Below are positions 44,293-53,400 of a DNA stretch of 64,000 bases, piece by piece (positions within the stretch are counted from its first letter, which is position 1; every line of letters begins with the position of its first letter). The DNA is taken from assembly GCF_001686985.1 (NCBI RefSeq), contig NZ_CP015319.1, positions 38,094-102,093 on the forward strand, written 5' to 3'. The position numbers and the translations under genes were made by a program. Source of the DNA: Mesorhizobium amorphae CCNWGS0123 (GTDB taxonomy: Bacteria; Pseudomonadota; Alphaproteobacteria; Rhizobiales; Rhizobiaceae). The notes under the pieces were generated by a model. That model did no database searches. It was not told the DNA's origin and saw only the letters and a program-made list of their open reading frames with translations.

Positions 44293-45552
44293 ATGGACAA
44301 ACAGACTAAGGGTGCATGGGTCATCCATCACGGCAGGAAGATTTCGGGCGACCAGCGTGGCGCGTCAGATTACAGCGCGATAGACCTTGCAGCGAAGGCG
44401 GCTTCGCTGCTGGTCAGGCTTGCGGAGAGCAAGCAAGCGGACCTGAACAAGAGCCAAGTGATAGCCGCTGCAAGGATCGGCGGCCTGAATCCTAAGACAG
44501 AGCTTCAGGCATGCCTCACCCAGCTTCAGGATCGGCGGGTCATCGACGTCGCCGCTGACGGTTCGGTTTCGGTCATTGGCGTGACCGGTCGCACCGCGCT
44601 TGGTCACGCCTCGGACCTTTTCGACGAGAACGAGCCCCAGCCCTTCGAGCTCGCCTCCATAGGCCTGGCGGAGCTGGCATCGTCCTCGCCCGTCGGCGTG
44701 AAGGCTGCGTCGGAGTACATCGGCGACACCTATAAGCTCACCAAGAACGATACCTCCGATTTCCTCGGCCAAGCTTATGGCATCGGGTTCGTTGACGCCG
44801 AGGGAGAAGGCGATGAACGCCTTCTGTTCAACGGCAACCTGTTCCGCCGGAACACAGCCGAAAAGACCAAGAAGGTGCTCGACTCGCTGACCCCGGCCGA
44901 ACAGGCAAGCCTCCAGCAGTTCGAGCAGCTGCTCAAGGTGAAGGGCGCGGTCGTAGCCACTCACGCCAAGAAGATGCTTGGCGCCCCACTGCTCTCAAAG
45001 CTGCAGGCCGCTGCCGTCTTCGACATTAACGTCGTCTCCAACGAGGCCGGCGAACACGCTTTCATGACGTCGCCAGGCGCGTTCCACAAGTTTACCAGTC
45101 CGCTGATCGACGACGCGTTTGATCATGCCAAGGCGCTGGTTTCCGCTCTCAGCTACGGCATGTCGCAGAGCACGCCTGTCCGCGGCCGGATTTGGGGAGT
45201 TGAATTGATCCTTGCCAAGCTGCTCCGAGGCGAGGCCGTCGGCCCAGCTCCTGCCATCGGGAGCGACTACAGGGCGCTGGAGTTCGAGCGCGTCGTCCAG
45301 ATAACGCGTACCGGAAACGGCTATTTCACGATGCGCCTCCTGAAGATGGAGGTCGGTCAGATCGCCTTGCAGGTTCTGAAGGGTGGCGATGCCGCCGCAG
45401 CGGCGCTGGAAGTGCTTCCGAGCGCTGGCATGAGCGGGTACACTCCTCCGGAAGCCGCTCGGACGGATTTCAGGACAAAGAAACAGGGCCCTCAAAGCAA
45501 GTCGCAGATGCGGACGCTGTTGAGCGCCGTACGCGGTGGAGGCAGCCTATGA
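44293..45552 (+). CDS. Unknown protein with predicted winged-helix region, coupled to a nuclease-like gene
   Basis: 419 residues from the ATG at 44293; I do not recognise a named family. Residues about 35-95 (LNKSQVIAAARIGGLNPKTELQACLTQLQDRRVIDV, with a following two-strand wing) look like a winged helix. A second helical module follows at about 115-190 (AASEYIGDTYKLTKNDTSDFLGQAYGIGFVD). The remainder is globular (AFHKFTSPLIDDAFDHAKALVSALSYGM, then RALEFERVVQI and MRLLKMEVGQIALQVL). No membrane segments. It overlaps the next gene by 4 nt (ATGA), so the two are made together, with this product most likely the DNA-binding or specificity partner. Confidence 0.75.
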   Translation: MDKQTKGAWVIHHGRKISGDQRGASDYSAIDLAAKAASLLVRLAESKQADLNKSQVIAAARIGGLNPKTELQACLTQLQDRRVIDVAADGSVSVIGVTGRTALGHASDLFDENEPQPFELASIGLAELASSSPVGVKAASEYIGDTYKLTKNDTSDFLGQAYGIGFVDAEGEGDERLLFNGNLFRRNTAEKTKKVLDSLTPAEQASLQQFEQLLKVKGAVVATHAKKMLGAPLLSKLQAAAVFDINVVSNEAGEHAFMTSPGAFHKFTSPLIDDAFDHAKALVSALSYGMSQSTPVRGRIWGVELILAKLLRGEAVGPAPAIGSDYRALEFERVVQITRTGNGYFTMRLLKMEVGQIALQVLKGGDAAAAALEVLPSAGMSGYTPPEAARTDFRTKKQGPQSKSQMRTLLSAVRGGGSL

Positions 45553-46751
45553 TGGCCACGGCAAGCGGTGCTAAGGGTCTGAAGACCGAAGAGCTGGTCA
45601 GAGCCTATTTCCTCCGTGCCGGGTTCTTCGTTATGCGCGGAATCAAGCTGCGGCATGATGGCGTCGAGCTGACCGACATCGACATGTGGGTATACGAGCG
45701 TTCAGCGACGCTGGCCCGGCGGCGCACTATCATCGACATCAAGGACAAAAGGACTCCGCAAGCAGCGGAACGGCTGTTCTTCGTCAAGGGAGTGGCAAGC
45801 GTCATCTCCGTCGAGGGCGCAGGCGTGGCCACGACCGACAACCGCCCGATGCTCCGGGAGCTGGCGCGGAAGCATGGAGTCCTGTGGATCGACGGGGCGG
45901 ACCTCCAGCGCCTCAAGGACAGCGACGCGCTTTCCGGACTGAACCGCATGACCGAAGAGGAGTTCAACGGCGAGATCGCCGATATCGATAACGCGAGAAA
46001 CGGTCGCGTCTTAAGGGACAAGATAGACGAGGTGAAATCCGCTGTCGCCGACAGGTTCGGGCCGTCATGCGCCAATACCGCGCTTGAAGGCTTCCAGCTG
46101 TTCGCCCGCGAGGCCGTGAACGCGCATCCTGCTTCCGCCGCCGCTCGGGGAGCCGGACGCCTCACCTATCTCGCCGCCGCCATCGCTGCCGCCGCCTTCG
46201 ATTTCGCGTCTGCGGACACCGCCCTCAGACCCTCTGCCGAACGCGTTCGACACATGACTGACGCCATCCGTTTCGGGGCGAACACCGAGGGAGCACTCGC
46301 TAACCTGCGGTGGACCGAGGCTGCGATCAGGGAATACTTGCCGAACGGCGCAGGGCTGGCTCAGGTGGTCCGGGAGAAATTCACGGCGGAGCTGAATGCG
46401 GTTCCTGCCGAAGGACTGGCGGAAATCGTCATCAGGCTGAGCAATTCGGAGAAGCTGTTCAGCATCGCCAAGTCCCTTGAGAAGGCCGCCTACGCGTCAC
46501 ATCTCGTTTCCTTCGATCACCTCGATGCGGACACAAAGGGGTTTCTCGGTGCGTTGCTTGACTTCGCCGATATCAGCCGACCGAAATTCGCGGAAGGTTG
46601 GACAGGCCATCCGCAGGCTGACACTGGCGTTTCCGGCAGATTCATGGAAGTTAAGAACGACGGCCGAAAGATATCGAACAAGAGCGAGGAAGGCTCTGAT
46701 AAGAGGAAACCCCCTCCGGCTCCGGCAAAGAATCAGCGCCGTCTGCTGTGA
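45549..46751 (+). CDS. PD-(D/E)XK nuclease-like protein of an unknown two-gene system
   Basis: 400 residues. The N-terminal ~130 residues look like a restriction-endonuclease fold: helix EELVRAYFLRAGFFV, then GVELTDIDMWVYE with acidic residues D43/D45, strand IIDIKDK with the D63-x-K65 catalytic pair, and GVLWIDGADLQRL. This fits Mrr/NucS-like PD-(D/E)XK domains. The remaining 270 residues are mainly helical with no recognised domain; the tail is basic and Pro-rich. Start overlaps the upstream gene by 4 nt. Placement between replication genes and a restriction-modification operon suggests defence against foreign DNA, but that is inference. Confidence 0.78.
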   Translation: MMATASGAKGLKTEELVRAYFLRAGFFVMRGIKLRHDGVELTDIDMWVYERSATLARRRTIIDIKDKRTPQAAERLFFVKGVASVISVEGAGVATTDNRPMLRELARKHGVLWIDGADLQRLKDSDALSGLNRMTEEEFNGEIADIDNARNGRVLRDKIDEVKSAVADRFGPSCANTALEGFQLFAREAVNAHPASAAARGAGRLTYLAAAIAAAAFDFASADTALRPSAERVRHMTDAIRFGANTEGALANLRWTEAAIREYLPNGAGLAQVVREKFTAELNAVPAEGLAEIVIRLSNSEKLFSIAKSLEKAAYASHLVSFDHLDADTKGFLGALLDFADISRPKFAEGWTGHPQADTGVSGRFMEVKNDGRKISNKSEEGSDKRKPPPAPAKNQRRLL

Positions 46752-46946
46752 CGGCCGGCCTCGTCGATCGTGCGGCCGTTTTCATTCAGTGGCCATGAAG
46801 GTCACACAGCCCATTTCCCCCTTCGGGATAGAATCGGAGCACAATGCTGATTCAGGAAGACGATTTCAGCCAAAAAGCTCCGAGAGAAACCGGATAGGAA
46901 AGTTCGTGGGGTCGGCCGGGGGGTGTTCGTGGGCTTGTTGATAGAG

Positions 46947-47744
46947 ATGCCAAAGATACAACTCGATCAGGTTTTGCTGAAAACCTGGGGAGCGAAGTGG
47001 CTTGGTGCTGTTGCCTCGGAAGTTAACCCGAAGAACAAGGGGGCGGTCGCACCAGCTCCTAAAGCGAAGAAACCAAACCGTTTCGACAAGAAGCAAGGCA
47101 TGGACTTCGGCCTGGTTTTTGATGTGGCTTTTGGCAACGCACTCGCGACTATGCTTGGAAATAAGGTTGCTAGTCCAATCAACAACTCGCTGCTCCCTCC
47201 TGCGCCCGATGTGGTCGAGGTCGGAAAGGCGCGAATCGTGGGTGGCATTCGTCCGCAGAATTACGACGCCGCTTATCGACCTGATGGTCCGCGACTGGTC
47301 TATGATAGCAAGACGCTGAACGACGCAGGGAGCATTCGAAAAAACTGGCAGAACATGATCAACGACCTCGCAACTGAGGCATCGACCGTCCATACTCGGT
47401 TCCCTTACTGCATTGTCGTCTTCGTTATCGCTTTGCCGCGGCCTGCTCTGCTTTGGCCTCAAGAGCAGGCGCTTATCCGAACGCTTGACCGGCTGGGATC
47501 ACGTGAGGACGAACTCGATCAGCATCATTTGGCTGAAAGCATCTCGCTCGTCATCTGGAACCCTGAAGACGGTTCAATAGACATGAAGTCTCCCCCGCCA
47601 GACAGTCGGCTCCGCTTGGAGACGATGAATGATAGAATCTATCAAGCATACATAGACCGCTATCGAAACTTGCCGCCGCATGAGATCGAAGAGGCTGTTG
47701 ATGTAGACTCGGAACCTGCGGCCGACGGATCTGGTATTGTTTAG
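46947..47744 (+). CDS. PD-(D/E)XK nuclease-like protein, possible restriction endonuclease
   Basis: 265 residues from the ATG at 46947; a GTG at 46923 is an alternative. The core NYDAAYRPDGPRLVYDSKT offers D107 and D120-x-K122 as a PD-(D/E)XK active site; KNWQNMINDLATEASTVH and CIVVFVIALPRPALLWP form the following helix and strand. Overall it resembles stand-alone restriction endonucleases. It converges on the fused nuclease-methylase gene, their stops 10 bp apart. I do not know a close named relative. Confidence 0.65.
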   Translation: MPKIQLDQVLLKTWGAKWLGAVASEVNPKNKGAVAPAPKAKKPNRFDKKQGMDFGLVFDVAFGNALATMLGNKVASPINNSLLPPAPDVVEVGKARIVGGIRPQNYDAAYRPDGPRLVYDSKTLNDAGSIRKNWQNMINDLATEASTVHTRFPYCIVVFVIALPRPALLWPQEQALIRTLDRLGSREDELDQHHLAESISLVIWNPEDGSIDMKSPPPDSRLRLETMNDRIYQAYIDRYRNLPPHEIEEAVDVDSEPAADGSGIV

Positions 47745-47754
47745 GAAGTTCCTC

Positions 47755-50700
47755 CTACGCAGGGACAGGAACGGCGCGGACTACTGCCATGTCGGCATCT
47801 GACAGCGCGAAGAGGGCGGTGACGCGGGCTTCAATCTGTTCCCGGAAAGCGCCGGCGTTTCGCTCGTGAAGGTTGCGCTGGTGCGGTGTTCTTGCGGCCA
47901 GGGCTGCATCATTAGCGGCGATGATCTCCCCAACGAGCCTTTCGATCTCGGCCCGCTCATGGGCGGGCGGAACGGGCACCGGCAGGTGCTCGATGAACTG
48001 CTTGCCATGTGAGTAATAGCCGCCTCGGAAGGGGCTGGTGTTGGTGCGGATCATCGCCTCGCTCAGGGGATGATGCAGGATTGCCAGCAGATAGAAGTTG
48101 CTGACCCCGGAATCCGGGCGCGGCCTCACCATGTAATAGGGGCCGTTGCCGCCGCCGGTCATCATTACGTTGCTGTCGTCATAGGCGTAGCGGGCTTCGA
48201 GCGAGAGGATCGGCAGGATGATCTTCGGGCTGTCGAACTTGGTCAGGCTTTGCGAACGGCCGAACTGGTAGAATTGCCGCTCGGCGACCGCGCCGCCGAC
48301 GATGTTGCGGCGCTCCAGCTCGGCGTGCCGCGCCGAGAGATAGGCCCAGCAGCCGGGGAAGCGCTGCGCCATGTTGGCCGGCTGGATCAGCCGTGCCTCG
48401 GTGCGCCTTGCGCCGGCGACCAGCTCGTAGGGGAAAATCATCCAGGCGTTCGCCGGCGCGCGGGTGTAGGGAAAGAGTTGCGCATCATGTAGACAGGGCC
48501 GCAGCACGCCGCGCTCGATCGGCCAGTACTGGCCATTCCAGTTCACGGAAACAGCCGCCGCCGTCTCGACCGCCGCCTTGAATATGTAGATCGGGTCGGC
48601 GCTCGTCTGCACGCCGACGAAAATCTCGGCGACCTGGCCCAGCTCATCGGGAAAGGCGGCCCGCACGCGGGCAAACAGGCTGCGGGTCTCGGTGTCGGCG
48701 AACTGCCAGGTCTCGGCCCCCAGCTCGATTGCCGGGATATCCATGCGCTGACCGGGAACGCCGTAGCGCCACGCCTCAAGGGTGTCGACACGCTCGACAT
48801 TGACGGAATTGCGCCCGCCCCGGTCGAGGACCAACAGGCAGGTATAGTTGGCGGCCTGGCGTCCAAAGACTTGTTGGACGCCGAAATGCACGACTTCCTC
48901 CAGCAACCGTCCGGCTGTGATCAGCTCCCGGAGCGCACGACCGGCCTGGGTGGTCATAAACTTATGCGGGACGATCAGCCCAAGACGCCCATCGGCGCGA
49001 ATCAAGGTCAGCCCGCGCTCGATGAATAGCGCGTATTTGTCGAAGTTGTCCTGCCGCGCCGTGGTGTAGGGCGACGCAGGGCTCTGATAGAAGGCTGCCT
49101 CTTCCGGCGAATAAGCCGTCATATTCTGAATGCGGATATAAGGCGGGTTGCCGACGATGACGTTGAAGCCGCCGCGTGCCATCTCAACAGGGAACTCGGC
49201 CGCCCATGTGAATGGGTTGACTTTATCCAGCAGCCGCGGCGGCAAGGGGCCGCGGGCGGCCGTCCATTCAGCTTGGCTTACCAGACTGTTGCCTGCCCGG
49301 ATTGTGGCATCGAGTGCCGGTAGTGCAGGCGCGCGGCGGGTCGCCACATAGTCGCGCAACCCTGTGGCAGTCTCGTCCTCGATCAGTTTCAGCAACAAAC
49401 TGAAGCGCGCCACTTCGATGGCGTTGGTGTCGATGTCGACGCCGCGAACATGGGCCAGCAGGATTCGGCGCTTTTCCTCGAAGGTCAGCCGCCATTGCCC
49501 GGCTACCACTTCATAGATGGTGCTCCCGACGTACCGCTGCCGGTCGTTGGCGAGATACCAGCTCAGATGGTGATCGAACAGGATCTCAAGAACCGCCAGT
49601 AGGAAAATGCCGGAGCCGCAGCAGATATCGGCGACCGTGAATTCCACCAGCGCCTCGGGGCTCTTGCCGGCGAGAGCCGGCCCCAGGGTGCGCGCAACGA
49701 TGGCGTCCACGATGTAGCGCGGCGTCGGGACAACGCCACCGCTCTCGCGCACTTCTGGCTTACTGATGATCTCAACCGCGCCGCCAGCGGTGATGGTAAT
49801 CACCTCGCCAAGGAATTGCTCGTAGATTTCGCCCAGCACCTCGGTCTCGACGACGGCGAAGGTGTAGGGGCTCTGCGGGTAGTAAAGCTCGGCAATGATG
49901 CCATGCAGGACCGCGTCGCTGATGCGGATTCCCAGCCGGGCGTCATCAAGCAATCTGAAGAGTCCAGAATCATAGAAATCATCGGCGCGCCGCAGCTCGG
50001 CCATGAGCGCGTCGAAGGTATTGGCTGCTGCGAGGCTTCGTAAGGTTTCGTAGCGCTCGATTTCCCGGTCCTCGCAGATGCGCAGAAACACAATGCGGGA
50101 GAGGAAGAGCTGAACCGCATAGGTCAGCTCAGCCGGGCTGAGGCCGGGCGTATGGGCATGGATGTCTACGGCAAGGCGCTCGCGCCATGACTTGACCTGC
50201 CGCAGGAAGAAATCATCAAACTGCTCGGCACCGTGCCGCGAGACATCGACGGCGAACCGACGGTCGAAATCGCCGGAGTAAACGGCCTGGCGGGACAGGA
50301 GGGGCCAAAGCTCGTCGAAGCGGGCCTCGAATTCGTCATATCGGATCAGCAGCAGCCGTGCGATCGGAGCTTCGTCGGTGAGGACAGGTTTCGGCACGCA
50401 ATCATAAACGGCGAGCTGGTGAAAGTTGGTGAGGACGGCGATCGGCAGGCTTGCCGAAAAGCCGTAGCGGCGGGTCTGAAAAGCCGCGTCGCGGTTCCGG
50501 TCGATGCGGACGCTCGGCTTCTTCGCCTCAATGAAGAGCTTGCGCTGTCGCGCCAGGCGCAGCTCGTAGTCCGGCTTCTTGGAAAGCCTTTCCTCGTCCA
50601 CCTCAACGGTGGCTTCTTCGATGACCTCACGGAGCCCGAGCGGCTGTCCTGTCGCATTGTGGACATCCCAGCCAAAGGCCTCCAGCAGCGGCGTGATGAA

Positions 50701-50823
50701 ATCGGTGCGGGCCTGGGTTTCGTTATAGACGGCGCGAAGATAGTCCGCCTCGTGACGCTGGAAATTTCGGACCAGTTCGCCGACGCGAACGCGGGCGGCC
50801 GCCTTGAGCGGGTCGTCCGTCAT
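47755..50823 (-). CDS. Type IIG-like restriction enzyme: nuclease and adenine methylase fusion
   Basis: 1022 residues. Residues about 30-150 form an HSDR_N/type-IIG-like nuclease domain with P84-D85 and E99-x-K101 (KKPDYELRL, LFIEAKKP). Methylase motif I (ADICCGSGIF) at about 395-402, and motif IV VIVGNPPYIRIQ at about 555-565, mark an Eco57I-type N6-adenine methylase. The last ~300 residues (FYQFGRSQSLTKFDSPKI, FNF/YYSHGKQFIEHLPVPVPP) act as target-recognition domain. Start overlaps the stop of the stand-alone methylase by 4 nt. One chain thus recognises, methylates and cuts; the separate methylase may protect the other strand of an asymmetric target. Confidence 0.9.
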   Translation of the reverse strand: MTDDPLKAAARVRVGELVRNFQRHEADYLRAVYNETQARTDFITPLLEAFGWDVHNATGQPLGLREVIEEATVEVDEERLSKKPDYELRLARQRKLFIEAKKPSVRIDRNRDAAFQTRRYGFSASLPIAVLTNFHQLAVYDCVPKPVLTDEAPIARLLLIRYDEFEARFDELWPLLSRQAVYSGDFDRRFAVDVSRHGAEQFDDFFLRQVKSWRERLAVDIHAHTPGLSPAELTYAVQLFLSRIVFLRICEDREIERYETLRSLAAANTFDALMAELRRADDFYDSGLFRLLDDARLGIRISDAVLHGIIAELYYPQSPYTFAVVETEVLGEIYEQFLGEVITITAGGAVEIISKPEVRESGGVVPTPRYIVDAIVARTLGPALAGKSPEALVEFTVADICCGSGIFLLAVLEILFDHHLSWYLANDRQRYVGSTIYEVVAGQWRLTFEEKRRILLAHVRGVDIDTNAIEVARFSLLLKLIEDETATGLRDYVATRRAPALPALDATIRAGNSLVSQAEWTAARGPLPPRLLDKVNPFTWAAEFPVEMARGGFNVIVGNPPYIRIQNMTAYSPEEAAFYQSPASPYTTARQDNFDKYALFIERGLTLIRADGRLGLIVPHKFMTTQAGRALRELITAGRLLEEVVHFGVQQVFGRQAANYTCLLVLDRGGRNSVNVERVDTLEAWRYGVPGQRMDIPAIELGAETWQFADTETRSLFARVRAAFPDELGQVAEIFVGVQTSADPIYIFKAAVETAAAVSVNWNGQYWPIERGVLRPCLHDAQLFPYTRAPANAWMIFPYELVAGARRTEARLIQPANMAQRFPGCWAYLSARHAELERRNIVGGAVAERQFYQFGRSQSLTKFDSPKIILPILSLEARYAYDDSNVMMTGGGNGPYYMVRPRPDSGVSNFYLLAILHHPLSEAMIRTNTSPFRGGYYSHGKQFIEHLPVPVPPAHERAEIERLVGEIIAANDAALAARTPHQRNLHERNAGAFREQIEARVTALFALSDADMAVVRAVPVPA

Positions 50824-52589
50824 GAGCCGCTGTCCTGTGCCGCCTTTCCCCGAGCGCCGCGCCGACGGCCCATGCGACGGTCGCGCATCTTGGTCCAGAT
50901 ATCCCGCAAAATGACGCAGTCGGCCGATGACAGACCCATGTGTCCCATCAGAACGATGCGGGCATTCTCTTCAAGCACGGTGTCCAACGCGCCGGCGCGA
51001 GTCAGGCGATCAGCTTCCGCAAGCGGCATGGCGCCGTTGAGCTTCGCCGGCATCATCAGGCGTTCGGCTTCGGTAGGCTCAAGCTCGAGGACGCCGCCGC
51101 CGTAGCTCCGGCCCTCGATCTCTGCGGAAGCCGCCGTTAGCCATGTGTAGGTATTGGCGATAACCCGCTCAGGTTTCCCCGATTTGCTAGTCAAACGATG
51201 GATCGTATCCGTCGAGGTTGCGCCCGAATTATTGAGGACGATGCGCGGGAAATCATAAATCTGCCGGAACATAAAGCCGTCTGGCGTCCAGACGGACGGC
51301 ACGGTGAACCAGGGCCTCCGGATCGAGCACTTATAACCCTTGTGGTATTCTTTCTCTTCGCCATCGCGGATATAGCGCCGCAGTGCGGTGCTGAGCTTGC
51401 TGGCCTGAGCGGCGCTGATGTTCAACAGGTGAACGCGGTCGCCGGCTCGGGAAAGCGTCTTCCAGTCCGCTTTCCCGAGCCGGGTGCCTCTGAGCTGCAC
51501 GGAACGCGACACAAGAGGCGTTGTGTATCCCTCAAGTCCGAGAGCTTCGACTTGCTCGCCAGACAGTACGAAAAACTCGTTCTTGCCGGTCACAACGCCA
51601 ACATCGACGCTAGCGTGAGTCACCATGGCGGTCGTGTTCTCCGCCTGGCGCAGCTCGCGCATGAAGGCGATCTCGCGGGCGGTGAGGAAATATTTCAGCC
51701 ACTTCTCATTGTCGTGCTGGATCGTTTTCGGCTGGGCGGCCTTGAGGAGCGCTGCAGGCTTCCGCTTCGTGATTTCGCCGACGGTCGTGGCTTCGGTCAT
51801 CGCGACGCGGCAGGTATTCGTCTCCGATGCCTCGGCCAAAGCGCCATCGGCGAGCAACAGGACCACTTCCTGTTCGGCCTTCTCGAAAAACAGCTCGTTG
51901 CACGCAACGATATCGATCCGCGAAAAGCGGTCTGTCAGGAAAGAGCGCAACTGCGCGGCATAAGTGACCTGCAGCAGCTCTGCCGGCAGGACTAGGGCCA
52001 TGCGTCCGCCGGGCCGCAAGCTGGCGGCCGAAGCGACGACGAAGGGCACCCATATGTTGGTCAGGCGATTAGGAGAGAGACCCTGCTCTCCCATCATCGC
52101 CATGGCGCGCGAGCGGTGCGGCTCGGGGAAGGACTGATATCGGATAAAGGGCGGGTTGCCAATCACGGCATCGAAATTTGGTTGAACGCTGCCCTGCCAC
52201 CAGCCAAAGAAGTCCGACATTTTCACCACGTCGCCGGCGCGAAGGCCCAGTGCCGGACGGAGACGATCGGTGGCACGCTCGGCTTCTGCCGGGATAATCT
52301 CGATACCTGTCAGGCGATCCGCAATATCAGGGCCGCGCACGCCGAGCTGCGTGAAGCGCTCGGCGGCGGCTGCGAGGAACGCGCCATCGCCGCAACTCGG
52401 CTCCAGCACGTTGTCCGACGCCTCACGGATGGCCCATGCGCAAAGCCAGTGCGCGACTTCCGCCGACGTATAATAGCCGCCACGCAGCTTGTCCTGGTCG
52501 AGGTCCGTGAAGCGCCCCGCCGGCGATGCGCTCACCTTGGCCGGCGTCGCGCCGTTCGTTTTGCGGGACTGGCCCCGTTCGCTTGTCAT
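50820..52589 (-). CDS. Stand-alone N6-adenine DNA methyltransferase
   Basis: 589 residues. KLRGGYYTSAEVAHWLCAWAIR at the N-terminus, motif I VLEPSCGDGAFLAAAA (about 61-76), motif IV VIGNPPFIRYQSF (about 142-154), and RMALVLPAELLQVTYA. The C-terminal half (TPLVSRSVQLRGTR, WFTVPSVWTPDGFMFRQIY) looks like a target-recognition domain of the TaqI/Eco57I class. Overlaps both neighbours by 4 nt, so the three genes form a tightly coupled operon. Confidence 0.92.
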   Translation of the reverse strand: MTSERGQSRKTNGATPAKVSASPAGRFTDLDQDKLRGGYYTSAEVAHWLCAWAIREASDNVLEPSCGDGAFLAAAAERFTQLGVRGPDIADRLTGIEIIPAEAERATDRLRPALGLRAGDVVKMSDFFGWWQGSVQPNFDAVIGNPPFIRYQSFPEPHRSRAMAMMGEQGLSPNRLTNIWVPFVVASAASLRPGGRMALVLPAELLQVTYAAQLRSFLTDRFSRIDIVACNELFFEKAEQEVVLLLADGALAEASETNTCRVAMTEATTVGEITKRKPAALLKAAQPKTIQHDNEKWLKYFLTAREIAFMRELRQAENTTAMVTHASVDVGVVTGKNEFFVLSGEQVEALGLEGYTTPLVSRSVQLRGTRLGKADWKTLSRAGDRVHLLNISAAQASKLSTALRRYIRDGEEKEYHKGYKCSIRRPWFTVPSVWTPDGFMFRQIYDFPRIVLNNSGATSTDTIHRLTSKSGKPERVIANTYTWLTAASAEIEGRSYGGGVLELEPTEAERLMMPAKLNGAMPLAEADRLTRAGALDTVLEENARIVLMGHMGLSSADCVILRDIWTKMRDRRMGRRRGARGKAAQDSGS

Positions 52590-52783
52590 TCTTTCCCCAC
52601 GTGCAGAAGCGGCATTTCGTCTTTCAGCAACCGATCGATCGCCTCGCGGACGACCCAGGCAACAGACACCCGATTCTTCCGTGCGATTTCGGCGAGTTCC
52701 CGGTGCTGCTCCGCCGTCAAACTGACTGAGAGCCGATGCGAGGATTTTTCATCCTGATGGGCGGTGGTCGGCATGGCCTTCAT
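52586..52783 (-). CDS. Ribbon-helix-helix (CopG/Arc-type) regulator of the R-M operon
   Basis: 65 residues from the ATG at 52783. HRLSVSLTAEQHRELAEIARKNRVSVAWVVREAIDRLL is a complete ribbon-helix-helix: a beta strand, then two helices. First gene of the R-M operon with a 4-nt overlap to the methylase, and preceded by a 27-bp imperfect palindrome. It probably controls timing of methylase and nuclease expression, the role C proteins have in other R-M systems. Confidence 0.85.
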   Translation of the reverse strand: MKAMPTTAHQDEKSSHRLSVSLTAEQHRELAEIARKNRVSVAWVVREAIDRLLKDEMPLLHVGKE

Positions 52784-52797
52784 TTTGTTAGGTCTTG

Positions 52798-52824
52798 TGC
52801 ACCACATTACACCGTAATGGTGCA
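52798..52824. promoter_or_regulatory. Palindromic operator before the R-M operon
   Basis: Arms TGCACCACATTAC and GTAATGGTGCA around ACC form an almost perfect inverted repeat (one CA insertion in one arm). It lies 15 bp upstream of the RHH regulator start, in the position of an autoregulatory operator. Confidence 0.7.
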
Positions 52825-52825
52825 T

Positions 52826-53002
52826 AAGCTAGTAAAAGGAAAAAGCATAGCGACATTCACACTGTTTTTTGCTCCTTGCCGCCTTCTTCGCCGCGTCGGA
52901 ACGCGCATGAAACGGGCGAGCCCTTGGCCGACTCTGCCGGCACGCCTTGGCGCTGCGAATCATCTCGTTTGAGGCCGGATCCGGACTGGTGAGTTATTAG
53001 GG
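52826..53002. other. Intergenic beyond R-M promoter
   Basis: No gene seen; contains the upstream side of the R-M promoter region and A/T-rich sequence around 52830-52870. Confidence 0.3.
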
Positions 53003-53191
53003 CTAGATGTAGTCCTTGTTCTCGACGGCGAGTCTGCTGCACATTGCCCACTCAAGATCCGGCCGCTCCCGTGCCGGGACATGTACCTGGCTTTCAGCTG
53101 GGTTCTCCTCATCCAGGCGGATTAGTCCGATGCCGTGAGCTAGCACGCCTCGTGTGGCAAAAGGAGAAGGGCGAGAGCCCATGGCCTGCAA
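53003..53191 (-). CDS. Possible small protein or gene 3' end
   Basis: 62 residues; RGVLAHGIGLIRLDEENPAESQ and ARERPDLEWAMCSRLAVENK read as natural protein, unlike the shadow frames. The Met at 53191 may be internal to a longer ancestral gene that was cut. Family not recognised. Confidence 0.35.
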   Translation of the reverse strand: MQAMGSRPSPFATRGVLAHGIGLIRLDEENPAESQVHVPARERPDLEWAMCSRLAVENKDYI

Positions 53192-53400
53192 TGGAGCGTT
53201 CGGTCATTGCGATCGTGCAACCAAGCTGCCCGGTCGACCATCCGGACCGCGGCCTTCAACGCCAGCTCGCCTTGGAACCGGCCCTCCAGCAATTGGGTCA
53301 GTGCGCAGCGGAATTCGGCTGGACCGAGGACGAGATAGCCCAGGCGCTCCTCGAACTCGCCGGCGCGCGCCTCAAGGGACAGCTACCGAGCGGGGCGTGA
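53191..53400 (+). CDS. Small hypothetical protein
   Basis: 69 residues from the ATG at 53191. LEPALQQLGQCAAEFGWTEDEIAQALLELAGARL is an amphipathic helical segment similar in style to small proteins of rhizobial integrative elements. Divergent from the possible gene at 53003-53191. Function unknown. Confidence 0.45.
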   Translation: MERSVIAIVQPSCPVDHPDRGLQRQLALEPALQQLGQCAAEFGWTEDEIAQALLELAGARLKGQLPSGA

